Source: Coprosoma sp963632935
Lineage (GTDB): Bacteria > Bacillota_I > Bacilli_A > RF39 > UBA660
Assembly (NCBI GenBank): GCA_963632935.1
Contig: CAVGWA010000009.1
Coordinates: forward strand, 1 to 45,964
Length of the DNA: 45,964 bases
Direction of reading: 5' to 3'
The position numbers were made by a program, and so were the translations under genes. The notes beneath the pieces were generated by a model. The model was not told where the DNA came from. It saw nothing but the letters and a program-made list of their open reading frames with translations, and made no database searches. Of this stretch, positions 8,100 through 15,695 are shown piece after piece; the stretch's first letter is position 1, and every line of letters begins with the position of its first letter.

Positions 8100-8167
8100 T
8101 GAAAAATCATTCAAAGAAAAAAGGAAAATTAAACAAAAAATCGTATGTTTATTATGAGGGGGAAAAA

Positions 8168-9613
8168 ATGGAAAAAATAAAACTAGATAAATATCAAAAA
8201 AAAGTAATAAAAAACAACTCAAAAAACCTACTTGTAATAGCTCCAGCCGGAAGTGGTAAAACATTCACAATAATACAAAAAATAATCCACCTTACAAAAA
8301 ATGAAATAAAACCAGAAGAAATATTATGCATAAGCTTCACAAAAGCCGCATCATTAAATCTAAAAGAAAAATTAAAAAAAGAAAACATTAACATAGATGT
8401 TCAAACATTTCATAGCCTTGGAAATAAAATAATCAAACAAGCATCTAAAAAAAATATAGTAAAAGAAGACGTATTAAAAAACATCGTCGAAAGTCACATT
8501 GACTCATATAACAATTTAAGTATATTAATAAATGCACCATTTATAGAATTTGGAAAAGGTGAAAGCAAAATACTAAAAAATAACATACTAAAACAAACAA
8601 TTTATAAAAAATACATAATAAACACCATTATAACATTCATAAATTTATTCAAAAGTAATAATTATACAATAAAAAACTTTCAACAATTTCAAGATATAAA
8701 TAAAAAACAAAACAACTATAGAAAACAAAAAAGACACAAAGAATTTTTAAAATTAATCAAAAAAATATATATTCATTACAATGATTATTTATCATCATCA
8801 CATCAAATTGATTTCCACGACATGATAAACCATGCCACAAAAATAATAAAAAAAGAAGAAATATATCCATATAAATATATAATAATTGACGAATATCAAG
8901 ACACATCATTAAACAAATGCGAACTAATAAAAGAAATTCAAAATAAAACAAATGCCAAACTAATAGCTGTAGGCGATGACTGGCAATCAATATATCAGTT
9001 CACTGGAAGTAACCTAGAAATATTCACAAACTTTAAAAAATACTTCAAAAAAGCAAAAACAATAAAATTAAAATATTCATATAGAAACTCAAATGAACTA
9101 TTAAAAGTATCTTCAAAATTTATAAAACAAAATCCATATCAAATAAAAAAATGTGTTAAATCAAACAAAAAACTACCTAAACCTATTACTATATATTACT
9201 ATAAAAACATAAATGAAATATGGAATGAAATAACAAAAAGCATAAAAGGAAAGGCATACATATTAGGACGAAACAACAAAGATATAAATAACCTACCATA
9301 CATACCAAAAAACATGAAATTCATGACAATACATTCCTCCAAAGGATTAGAACAAAATCAAATAATATTAATAAACCTAGAAAATAAAATAGATGGCTTT
9401 CCCAGTAAAATAATACCAAGCGAATATTTAATGTATGTAACTTCAAACATAGATAAATTTCCATATGCAGAAGAAAGAAGACTATTCTATGTCGCCCTAA
9501 CAAGAACAAAAACAAACGTAATTTTACTTGTAAAAAAAGATAATCCCTCCATATTTGTCACAGAATTAGTAAAAAATTATAAAAAGCACATAAAAATTAT
9601 CGAAAAATGTTGA
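8168..9613 (+). CDS. Compact UvrD/Rep-type superfamily 1 DNA helicase
   Basis: An ATP-driven 3'-5' DNA translocase by family. All SF1A motifs are visible: Walker A APAGSGKTFT (near residue 22), Ia ISFTKAA, VQTFHSLG, Walker B YIIIDEYQDTS, III GDDWQSIYQFTGS, IV LKYSYRNS, V MTIHSSKGLE and VI EERRLFYVALTRTK. Length is 481 aa against about 700 for PcrA/UvrD, so the 1B/2B insertions are reduced and the usual C-terminal tail is missing. ATG 8168 is chosen for the GAGGGGG site at 8156-8162; the same frame is open 37 codons further into the recombinase gene. It could be a repair helicase or part of the same mobile element as the recombinase. Its stop overlaps the -35 of the next promoter. Confidence 0.88.
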   Translation: MEKIKLDKYQKKVIKNNSKNLLVIAPAGSGKTFTIIQKIIHLTKNEIKPEEILCISFTKAASLNLKEKLKKENINIDVQTFHSLGNKIIKQASKKNIVKEDVLKNIVESHIDSYNNLSILINAPFIEFGKGESKILKNNILKQTIYKKYIINTIITFINLFKSNNYTIKNFQQFQDINKKQNNYRKQKRHKEFLKLIKKIYIHYNDYLSSSHQIDFHDMINHATKIIKKEEIYPYKYIIIDEYQDTSLNKCELIKEIQNKTNAKLIAVGDDWQSIYQFTGSNLEIFTNFKKYFKKAKTIKLKYSYRNSNELLKVSSKFIKQNPYQIKKCVKSNKKLPKPITIYYYKNINEIWNEITKSIKGKAYILGRNNKDINNLPYIPKNMKFMTIHSSKGLEQNQIILINLENKIDGFPSKIIPSEYLMYVTSNIDKFPYAEERRLFYVALTRTKTNVILLVKKDNPSIFVTELVKNYKKHIKIIEKC

Positions 9614-9638
9614 CAAATAAAGAACAAAGTCATATACT
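9610..9638 (+). promoter_or_regulatory. Sigma-A promoter of the tetR-yhgE operon
   Basis: TTGACA (9610-9615), 17-base spacer, TATACT (9633-9638): a near-consensus promoter whose -35 overlaps the helicase stop codon. Confidence 0.85.
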
Positions 9639-9644
9639 ATACGA

Positions 9645-9663
9645 GTATACCAAATTGGTATAC
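9645..9663. promoter_or_regulatory. Palindromic operator for the TetR repressor
   Basis: GTATACCAAATTGGTATAC is a perfect palindrome with 9-base arms around a central A. It begins 7 bases after the -10, over the expected transcription start, so a bound dimer would block initiation. Partial TATAC half-sites also occur just upstream (9635-9643). Confidence 0.75.
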
Positions 9664-9689
9664 CAGTTTACTTAGAAAGGGAAATATAT

Positions 9690-10247
9690 ATGAATAAAAA
9701 AGAAGATGTTGTAAATGCTGCCCGCGAACTATTTCAAACATATGGTTATAAAAAAGTAACCATGGACGAAATTGCAAAAAAATCAAACGTTACAAAAAAA
9801 ACAATATATACTTACTTCAAAGATAAAGATGACTTAATAAAATACTTTCTAAAAGAAGAATTAATTAAAATGAAAAGTATTATAGAACAAATCGAAAAAG
9901 AAAATTTATCATTTGATTTAAAAATACACAAAATAATATCTACTTTACTAGAATATCGTAAAGAAGAAAAACTACTTCATTTTTTCAATGAAGAAGCAAA
10001 AAACTTACCTTCTAGTGTTGCAAAAGAATGTGTAGATAAAGTCAACGAAACAATTATCAATGAAATAAAAAACCTTTTAGAAAAAGCAATTGAAGAAAAA
10101 AACGTAAAACAGTGTAATACAGAATTAACATCTTTTCTAATTTATAAAATATATGTTGCCTTAATATTCGAATGGGATAAACCAATAGATAAAAGTGAAG
10201 TAACAGATAGTTTAATGCAATTCTTAAAATATGGTTTATTTAATTAG
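9690..10247 (+). CDS. TetR/AcrR-family transcriptional repressor
   Basis: A 185-residue dimeric regulator. The N-terminal helix-turn-helix is typical (ARELFQTYGYKKVTMDEIAKK followed by SNVTKKTIYTYFKDKDDLI, residues about 12-53). The all-helical C-terminal half, which would bind a ligand, has no recognisable specificity and contains three Cys. AGAAAGGG provides the ribosome site. It is transcribed from its own near-consensus promoter with an operator on the start site, so autorepression is likely. The membrane protein gene starts 12 bases downstream and is the presumed target, a common pairing for YhgE/Pip proteins. Confidence 0.9.
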   Translation: MNKKEDVVNAARELFQTYGYKKVTMDEIAKKSNVTKKTIYTYFKDKDDLIKYFLKEELIKMKSIIEQIEKENLSFDLKIHKIISTLLEYRKEEKLLHFFNEEAKNLPSSVAKECVDKVNETIINEIKNLLEKAIEEKNVKQCNTELTSFLIYKIYVALIFEWDKPIDKSEVTDSLMQFLKYGLFN

Positions 10248-10259
10248 GGGGGAGAAAAA

Positions 10260-12257
10260 ATGCAAGATAAAAAAACAAAAATAATGAAAGTGGCCGTAAT
10301 ATTAGGTGTTTTGATTTTGCCACTTATCTATAGTATTGTCTATCTTGGTGGTTTCTGGGATCCATACGGAAACTTAGAAGGCATTCCAGTAGCTTTAGTC
10401 AATGAAGACAAATGTGAAAAAGATTGTAAAGGTACAGAACTTATAGACCAACTAACAGATGCTGCAACCTTTAAATTTGACGTAGTATCTAAAAAGAAGG
10501 CAGAAAAAGGATTACTAAATAAAAAATATTATGCAGTAATTACTATACCTAGTGATTTTACTGAATCATTCACAAAAGCCTCAACACAAGAACGTCATGA
10601 AGCTACAATCACTTATTCACCAAACAAAAAAACAAGTTACCTAGCTTCACAAATAATCAATAGTGCTATGACAAAAGTTCAAGCACAACTTCGTTCAGAA
10701 GTAACAAAACAAGTTGTAAATACTTTAACTGATAACTTAAATAAAGTCCCAGAACAAACAAAACAAATTGAAAGTGGACTTACAACAATCAGTGAAGGAA
10801 CAGATAAATTAAATAGTGGAGCTGATCAATTAAAAAATGGTACAGTAACACTAAACACAAGTTATAAAGCCTTTGATGGTGGTATTAATGAATTAACATC
10901 TGGACTTAATACATTAAATACTAATTATAAAACATTAGATGATGGTATTAATACACTATACGATAGCGTTCATAACACATTATTACCACAAGTAACTCAA
11001 AGCATGACAAATTTACAAAATGGCGTAACTCAAATAAAAGCAGGTAGTAATCAAATCACAAAAGAGTTAACTGAAAAAAAATACAAAGAACAAATAAATT
11101 CATTTATGGATAACACTAACCAAGTATATACTGCCTTAGCAGCAATGTGTGACGCTGGTCAACTTCCAAATGAAAGCTTATGCCAAGTTGCCAAAGCCTA
11201 TACTACTGCTGATGATAAAGGAACAACAGGAATTCAAAAATTAAAATCAGGAACAAATAATTTACTTGACGGTCAAGCTGCCGTAGATGCAGGAATCAAT
11301 AATCTCGCAAACAACCTATCAGGTATATCAGCTTTAACACAAGGATTAAATACCTTAGATGAAAGTATTTTAAAACTTAAAAACGGATCATCTACAGTAT
11401 ATAGTGGTATTACTAAATTAAAAGAAGGAGCAAACACTCTAGCCACAAACTCTGCTAAAATAAGCAGTGGAATAAACACATTAGACTCATCAGTATCAAC
11501 ACTAAAAGCAGGTACTAGTCAATTAAATAGTGGAGTTAATAGTGCTAAAACACAAGTTTCAAATAAAATTACAGAAACAGAAAACGAATTAAAACAACTA
11601 GATGGCCTAGATGAATATGCTGCAAATTCAGTAAAAATAAATGAAAAAGATTATGGTAAAGTAGATCAATATGGTACATTCTTTGCTCCATACTTCATGT
11701 CATTATCACTATGGATTGGTGGAATATTAATCTTAATCGGTCTATATTATGACCCGGATGGAAGATTTAAATTATTAGGAAGAAACACTACAAATAGACC
11801 ACTTAGACTATTAGTTTATAATGGTATTGGTATATTACAAGCATTAATTTTAGGATTCATCTTAAAATCAGCAATGGGATTTACCGTAACAAATATATTC
11901 TTATACTACATAAGTTGTATATTAATCTCGGTATCATTCCTATCAATCATCTTATTCTTATTCATTAACTTTAAAGATGTTGGTAAATTCCTAGCAGTTG
12001 TACTTCTAGTATTACAATTAGCTGCTTCAGGTGGAACATTCCCAGTTGAAACAGAACCAGCATTCTATCAAGCAATCTATCCATTCATGCCAATGCATTA
12101 TTCAATAGAATTACTTCGTGAATCATTTGTAAATATAGACAGTACAATAATAACAAGAGATGTTGTAATCTTAGTAGGCATATTAATTGTATTTGGTGGT
12201 TTAACTTTATTAACAGGTTACATCAAATCAAAAAAAGAAAAAGTAAAGGTTAAATAA
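10260..12257 (+). CDS. YhgE/Pip-domain membrane protein
   Basis: A 665-residue protein of the YhgE/Pip (phage infection protein) family, related to ABC-2 type permeases and to EsaA of type VII secretion. One helix near residues 10-30 anchors a large extracytoplasmic domain: first a globular part with the conserved YYAVITIPSDFTESF, then a long helical region built on irregular 11-residue repeats of the type GLTTISEGTDKLNSGADQLK and GINTLDSSVSTLKAGTSQLN. Five or six helices follow from about residue 470 to the end, including GGTFPVETEPAFYQAIYPFM, a family hallmark. Family members are phage receptors or export components; the cargo here is unknown. It is the second gene of the tetR operon, with GGGGGGAG as ribosome site, and ends at a strong terminator. 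Confidence 0.88.
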   Translation: MQDKKTKIMKVAVILGVLILPLIYSIVYLGGFWDPYGNLEGIPVALVNEDKCEKDCKGTELIDQLTDAATFKFDVVSKKKAEKGLLNKKYYAVITIPSDFTESFTKASTQERHEATITYSPNKKTSYLASQIINSAMTKVQAQLRSEVTKQVVNTLTDNLNKVPEQTKQIESGLTTISEGTDKLNSGADQLKNGTVTLNTSYKAFDGGINELTSGLNTLNTNYKTLDDGINTLYDSVHNTLLPQVTQSMTNLQNGVTQIKAGSNQITKELTEKKYKEQINSFMDNTNQVYTALAAMCDAGQLPNESLCQVAKAYTTADDKGTTGIQKLKSGTNNLLDGQAAVDAGINNLANNLSGISALTQGLNTLDESILKLKNGSSTVYSGITKLKEGANTLATNSAKISSGINTLDSSVSTLKAGTSQLNSGVNSAKTQVSNKITETENELKQLDGLDEYAANSVKINEKDYGKVDQYGTFFAPYFMSLSLWIGGILILIGLYYDPDGRFKLLGRNTTNRPLRLLVYNGIGILQALILGFILKSAMGFTVTNIFLYYISCILISVSFLSIILFLFINFKDVGKFLAVVLLVLQLAASGGTFPVETEPAFYQAIYPFMPMHYSIELLRESFVNIDSTIITRDVVILVGILIVFGGLTLLTGYIKSKKEKVKVK

Positions 12258-12271
12258 GTCTTTACTTTTTT
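12238..12271 (+). terminator. Terminator overlapping the end of the YhgE gene
   Basis: Perfect 11-base arms (12238-12248, 12260-12270); the stop codon lies in the loop and the right arm ends in T. Confidence 0.85.
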
Positions 12272-12310
12272 ATTGCAAAATTATATTATTAAAATAAGGA
12301 AGGTGAAATT

Positions 12311-13384
12311 ATGGGTTTATTAAAAGCCACAGCTAGTTCAATATCATCTGGACTAGGAGACCAATTTAAAGAATACATTATCTGCCCACAAATCGAAAAC
12401 AACGTACTAATTCAAAAAGGATTTGTGAAACATGGAGATGGAAATAGAAATCCAAGTGATGAAATAATCACAAAAGGCAGTCAAATAGTAGTTCCAGAAG
12501 GAATGGCAATGATGATTATCGATAATGGTGCCATAGCTGACTTCTCAGCTGAACCAGGAACCTACACATATGAGCAAAGCACTGAACCAACAGTATTTGA
12601 TGGTGGATTCTTTAAAGGAATAGGAGAAACAATCAAAACAATTGGTAGACGAATCACATATGGTTCTCAGCCCGCACATGATCAAAGAGTATACTACGTT
12701 AATACAAAAGTAATAACCGGAAACAAATTTGGTAGTCCCCAACCAAAAAAAATAACAGATGAAAAATATGGGATTCTAGAAGTTACATTCTTTGGAGAAT
12801 ATGCTTTTAAAGTACAAGATCCAGCTAAATTAGTCGCAAGTGTAATTGGAACTAATCCCAAAGACACAATTACCTACGAAGAAGTAGTTGGTGATCAATT
12901 AAAAACAAAATTCATAGAAAAAGTAACATATGCAATCTCAAATGTAATGAGAAACAAAAAAGTATCATTTGGTGATATGGGACTTTATGGAAGCGATATT
13001 TCTGATGAAATGAATGTATGCCTAAATGATTCATGGAAACAGCAATATGGATTAATAATTACAGATGTTGCCATGGCTGATATTAATCTAACAGAAGAAT
13101 CAATGAAAAGAGTATCAAGAATTGACGATGCTAAAATATTCTCAGATTCAACTATGCAATCAGGTTTAATGGCATCCGCATCAGCAGAAGCTCTAACACA
13201 AGCTGCCGAAAACTCTAATGGCTCAATAACTGGATTTATGGGAATGTCAATGGCTAACCAAGCAGGAGCAACAGTAATGGGCACCGTTAATCAAAATAAT
13301 CAAGAAAATAGTAAATTTTGTTCAAACTGTGGAGCTCAACTAAAAGGCCCATTTTGTAGTAATTGTGGAACAAAAGCCGAATGA
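12311..13384 (+). CDS. SPFH-domain protein with C-terminal zinc ribbon (YdjI-like)
   Basis: The first 250 residues match the SPFH/virion-core-like family of B. subtilis YdjI: MGLLKATASSISSGLGDQFKE start, SQIVVPEGMAMMIIDNG, FGEYAFKVQDPAKLV and the late QYGLIITDVAMADINL. There is no N-terminal membrane helix, so it is cytoplasmic or peripheral. An Ala/Ser/Met-rich linker leads to a two-CxxC zinc ribbon (CSNCGAQLKGPFCSNCG) at the extreme C terminus. The next gene overlaps its stop (ATGA). In B. subtilis the relatives are in the pspA-type ydjFGHI operon, linked to membrane stress; no PspA homologue is in this window. Function is inferred only. Confidence 0.85.
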   Translation: MGLLKATASSISSGLGDQFKEYIICPQIENNVLIQKGFVKHGDGNRNPSDEIITKGSQIVVPEGMAMMIIDNGAIADFSAEPGTYTYEQSTEPTVFDGGFFKGIGETIKTIGRRITYGSQPAHDQRVYYVNTKVITGNKFGSPQPKKITDEKYGILEVTFFGEYAFKVQDPAKLVASVIGTNPKDTITYEEVVGDQLKTKFIEKVTYAISNVMRNKKVSFGDMGLYGSDISDEMNVCLNDSWKQQYGLIITDVAMADINLTEESMKRVSRIDDAKIFSDSTMQSGLMASASAEALTQAAENSNGSITGFMGMSMANQAGATVMGTVNQNNQENSKFCSNCGAQLKGPFCSNCGTKAE

Positions 13385-13911
13385 ATGAAATACTAAAATA
13401 CAATAGTGAATTTACCGAAAGTAAATTTATAACATACGTAAATAATATTTTCGTGCAAGTTCATCTAGCTATAGTTACCAAAGAACTTGAAAACATAAAA
13501 CATTTTGTTTCAGATAATCTATACAATAAATTAATCCAAAAAGTAAACATCTTAAATGAACAAAATTTAATTCAAATGTATGATGAAATTAACGTTGCTC
13601 AAACTGATATATTAAATTATCATATTGATAATAATACAATGATAATAGAAGTAAACATTGTATCAAGATATTTAGACTATCTAATAGATAGCAATGGAAA
13701 CTATAAAAGTGGTAATATGGAAACAAGAGTGCAAAAAAACAATCACTTAGTATTTACTAAAAAAATAAATTTCAAACAATCACAAACAGTAAATAGATGC
13801 CCAGGCTGTGGAGCTTCCATTGATGTAAACCTAAATGGAAAATGTCCATATTGTGGAACAATCTATAACTTAGAAGATAAAAATTGGATTTTATCTTCAC
13901 TAGAAAATTAG
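13381..13911 (+). CDS. TIM44-like soluble protein with C-terminal zinc ribbon
   Basis: A 176-residue soluble protein. Residues about 10-135 have the alternating helix/strand pattern of TIM44-like or NTF2-like domains (HFVSDNLYNKLIQKVNIL, NTMIIEVNIVSRYLDYLID), followed by a zinc ribbon, RCPGCGASIDVNLNGKCPYC, and the short tail DKNWILSSLEN. The ATG at 13381 overlaps the stop of the SPFH gene, so translation is coupled. The same fold and tail recur in the next gene (YDWVLSKK), which suggests duplication, with this copy lacking the membrane anchor. It resembles the C-terminal part of B. subtilis YdjG. The role is unknown; the operon suggests an envelope-stress or membrane-scaffold complex. Confidence 0.7.
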   Translation: MNEILKYNSEFTESKFITYVNNIFVQVHLAIVTKELENIKHFVSDNLYNKLIQKVNILNEQNLIQMYDEINVAQTDILNYHIDNNTMIIEVNIVSRYLDYLIDSNGNYKSGNMETRVQKNNHLVFTKKINFKQSQTVNRCPGCGASIDVNLNGKCPYCGTIYNLEDKNWILSSLEN

Positions 13912-13919
13912 ATGAAAAT

Positions 13920-14774
13920 ATGAAAGAAAAAATAAGAAATTTATTATTAATTGTATTCACGTTTTTAATGATTTTATTACCACAATATCATCCTCAAGCA
14001 GATTCTGGTTTTGATGGAAGCTATGATAGTGGTTCATCATCATCTTGGAGTTCTTCAAGTTCTTATGATTATTCATGGAGTTCATCAAGTAGTTCAAGTT
14101 CAGGTGATTCTTCTCTATCTTCTATGCTTATGACAATTATATTTCTAATAGTAATTGTTATTATAATAGTTGATAAACTAAAAAATCCCGATTTAATAAA
14201 TCGATCAACTATGCCAACAACAAATTTATATGATTTTAATAAATTAAAACAAATATTACCCGATTTCAATGAAGAAGAATTTAAAAATAAAACCTATGAA
14301 ATATATACAAATATTCAAACAGCATGGATGAACTTTGATAATGATACAATACAAAAGTTAGCCACAGATGAATTATATAGTATGTATAAATCTCAATTAA
14401 CAACACTAAAAGTAAAAAAACAAACCAACATAATGAAAGATTTCTCATTACTAGATTTCAAAATAGTTGGTATGGATATTAATAAAAAAACAATTTCTCT
14501 ATCAGTAAATATGAAAGTAGAATGTTATGATTATATAGTCGATTCAACAAATAAAGCAGTTAGAGGAAATGATAAACATAAAGTTACATATAACTACTTC
14601 ATGACATTTAATAAAGGAATAAGTAATAAATCAAATCAATGCCCAAACTGTAATGCACCATTAGAAGACGTTAATTCAAGCAAATGTTCATACTGTGATT
14701 CAAATATAATAAATGAAAACTACGATTGGGTTTTATCAAAAAAACAAGTTATATCACAAACAGTAAATAAATAA
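13920..14774 (+). CDS. Membrane-anchored TIM44-like protein with Ser-rich segment and zinc ribbon
   Basis: A 284-residue protein. Order: N-terminal signal or membrane helix (NLLLIVFTFLMILLP), a striking Ser/Tyr/Trp stretch of about 45 residues (DSGFDGSYDSGSSSSWSSSS and on), a transmembrane helix (MLMTIIFLIVIVIIIV), a TIM44-like domain (residues about 110-240) and a zinc ribbon (CPNCNAPLEDVNSSKCSYC). If both hydrophobic segments cross the membrane, the Ser-rich loop is outside and the zinc ribbon inside. ATG 13920 is chosen because the signal segment starts there; its ribosome site is weak, and the close spacing (8 bases) to the preceding gene suggests coupling. Third gene of the SPFH trio; no recognised function. 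Confidence 0.72.
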   Translation: MKEKIRNLLLIVFTFLMILLPQYHPQADSGFDGSYDSGSSSSWSSSSSYDYSWSSSSSSSSGDSSLSSMLMTIIFLIVIVIIIVDKLKNPDLINRSTMPTTNLYDFNKLKQILPDFNEEEFKNKTYEIYTNIQTAWMNFDNDTIQKLATDELYSMYKSQLTTLKVKKQTNIMKDFSLLDFKIVGMDINKKTISLSVNMKVECYDYIVDSTNKAVRGNDKHKVTYNYFMTFNKGISNKSNQCPNCNAPLEDVNSSKCSYCDSNIINENYDWVLSKKQVISQTVNK

Positions 14775-14785
14775 ACATATTATCG

Positions 14786-14814
14786 TTTACAATTACCTGA
14801 AAATATGGTATTAT
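14786..14814 (+). promoter_or_regulatory. Promoter of the deoC-tyrS T-box transcript
   Basis: TTTACA (14786-14791), 17-base spacer, TATTAT (14809-14814), just upstream of the T-box leader. Confidence 0.65.
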
Positions 14815-14820
14815 CAACTT

Positions 14821-15025
14821 AATTGATGAGGAAAAATAATAGTAGCATTTAAATCGGCAACAAGAAAGTTAGTGGCTGATGAAAACTAACCAAGATTTAA
14901 ATAGTAAATTACATATTTGGAGTCAAATCGGTTAATCACCGTTATCAGATAAAAGAGCATATTAATACTATGAAATAAGGTGGTACCGCGAGCAATCTCG
15001 TCCTTATAAATCATAGTATTTTTTT
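14821..15025 (+). promoter_or_regulatory. Tyrosine T-box riboswitch leader
   Basis: The invariant T-box AAGGTGGTACCGCG is at 14977-14990, within an antiterminator that can pair with CTCGTCCTT (14997-15005). The competing terminator is AATACTATGA (14964-14973) against TCATAGTATT (15011-15020) plus T-run. Stem I shows ATTTAAATC/GATTTAAAT above the specifier loop and AAATA/TATTT below it; on the 3' side of that loop lies TAC (14910-14912) followed by A, a Tyr codon in the standard place. Uncharged tRNA-Tyr would stabilise the antiterminator and switch on both downstream genes. Confidence 0.93.
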
Positions 15026-15038
15026 AAGGAGGAATTAT

Positions 15039-15695
15039 ATGGAAATTGGAAAATATATCGATCACACTAATTTAAAAATGGATGCTAAAGAAGAAGATAT
15101 TACAAAACTATGCAAAGAAGCCATTGACTATGAATTTGAAACAGTTTGTGTAAATCCATATTATGTACCTTTAGCAGCCACCCTTTTAAAAAACACAAAC
15201 ATTGGAGTTTGCTGTACAGTCGGTTTCCCGCTAGGAATGACAACACCGAAAGTTAAAACATATGAAGCAATTGAAGCAATAGAAAACGGTGCTGATGAAA
15301 TTGATATGGTTATAAATGTGGGAGCCTTAAAAGACCAAGATTATAAATATGTAAAAGAAGAAATAGAAGAAGTTAGAGATAATATTGATGGAAAAACATT
15401 AAAAGTAATTATTGAAACTTCACTTTTGACACAAGAAGAAATAATTAAAATGACAGAAATTTGCAATGAAACATTTGTAAATTTCATCAAAACTAATACC
15501 GGATTTGCCAAAAGAGGAGTAACATTAGAAGATGTTAAATTAATTAATAAACATAAAAAAGAACCACTAGAAATAAAAGCTAGTGGAGGCATTGAAACCT
15601 TTAAACAAATGACAGACTTAATTGAAGCAGGTGCTACCAGAATTGGTACTAGTAAAAGCATACAAATTATAAATAATATGGAGGTTAAATTATGA
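15039..15695 (+). CDS. deoC: Deoxyribose-phosphate aldolase
   Basis: DeoC splits 2-deoxyribose-5-phosphate into acetaldehyde and glyceraldehyde-3-phosphate during deoxynucleoside breakdown. Signatures: IDHTNLK at the start, GADEIDMVINVGAL, the Schiff-base Lys in FIKTNTGF (about 150) and the second active-site Lys in EIKASGGI (about 179). Length 218 aa is normal. AAGGAGG lies 6 bases before the ATG, directly behind the T-box terminator, and the 3' end overlaps tyrS by 4 bases. It is therefore controlled by tyrosine-tRNA charging, which is unexpected for a nucleoside-catabolic enzyme; usually deoC sits with deoD, pdp or cdd. No nucleoside regulator site is visible. Confidence 0.93.
   Translation: MEIGKYIDHTNLKMDAKEEDITKLCKEAIDYEFETVCVNPYYVPLAATLLKNTNIGVCCTVGFPLGMTTPKVKTYEAIEAIENGADEIDMVINVGALKDQDYKYVKEEIEEVRDNIDGKTLKVIIETSLLTQEEIIKMTEICNETFVNFIKTNTGFAKRGVTLEDVKLINKHKKEPLEIKASGGIETFKQMTDLIEAGATRIGTSKSIQIINNMEVKL

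Noticed and set aside
8057..8167. A longer N terminus for the helicase (37 extra codons)
   Set aside because: It overlaps the recombinase 3' end and has no ribosome site, and the Walker-containing core starts properly at the ATG with GAGGGGG before it.
3081..9613. Possible use of TGA as Trp (Mycoplasma-type code), given the AT-richness
   Set aside because: ung, deoC, spmA and the helicase end at TGA in exact family-end positions, and Trp is encoded by TGG throughout.
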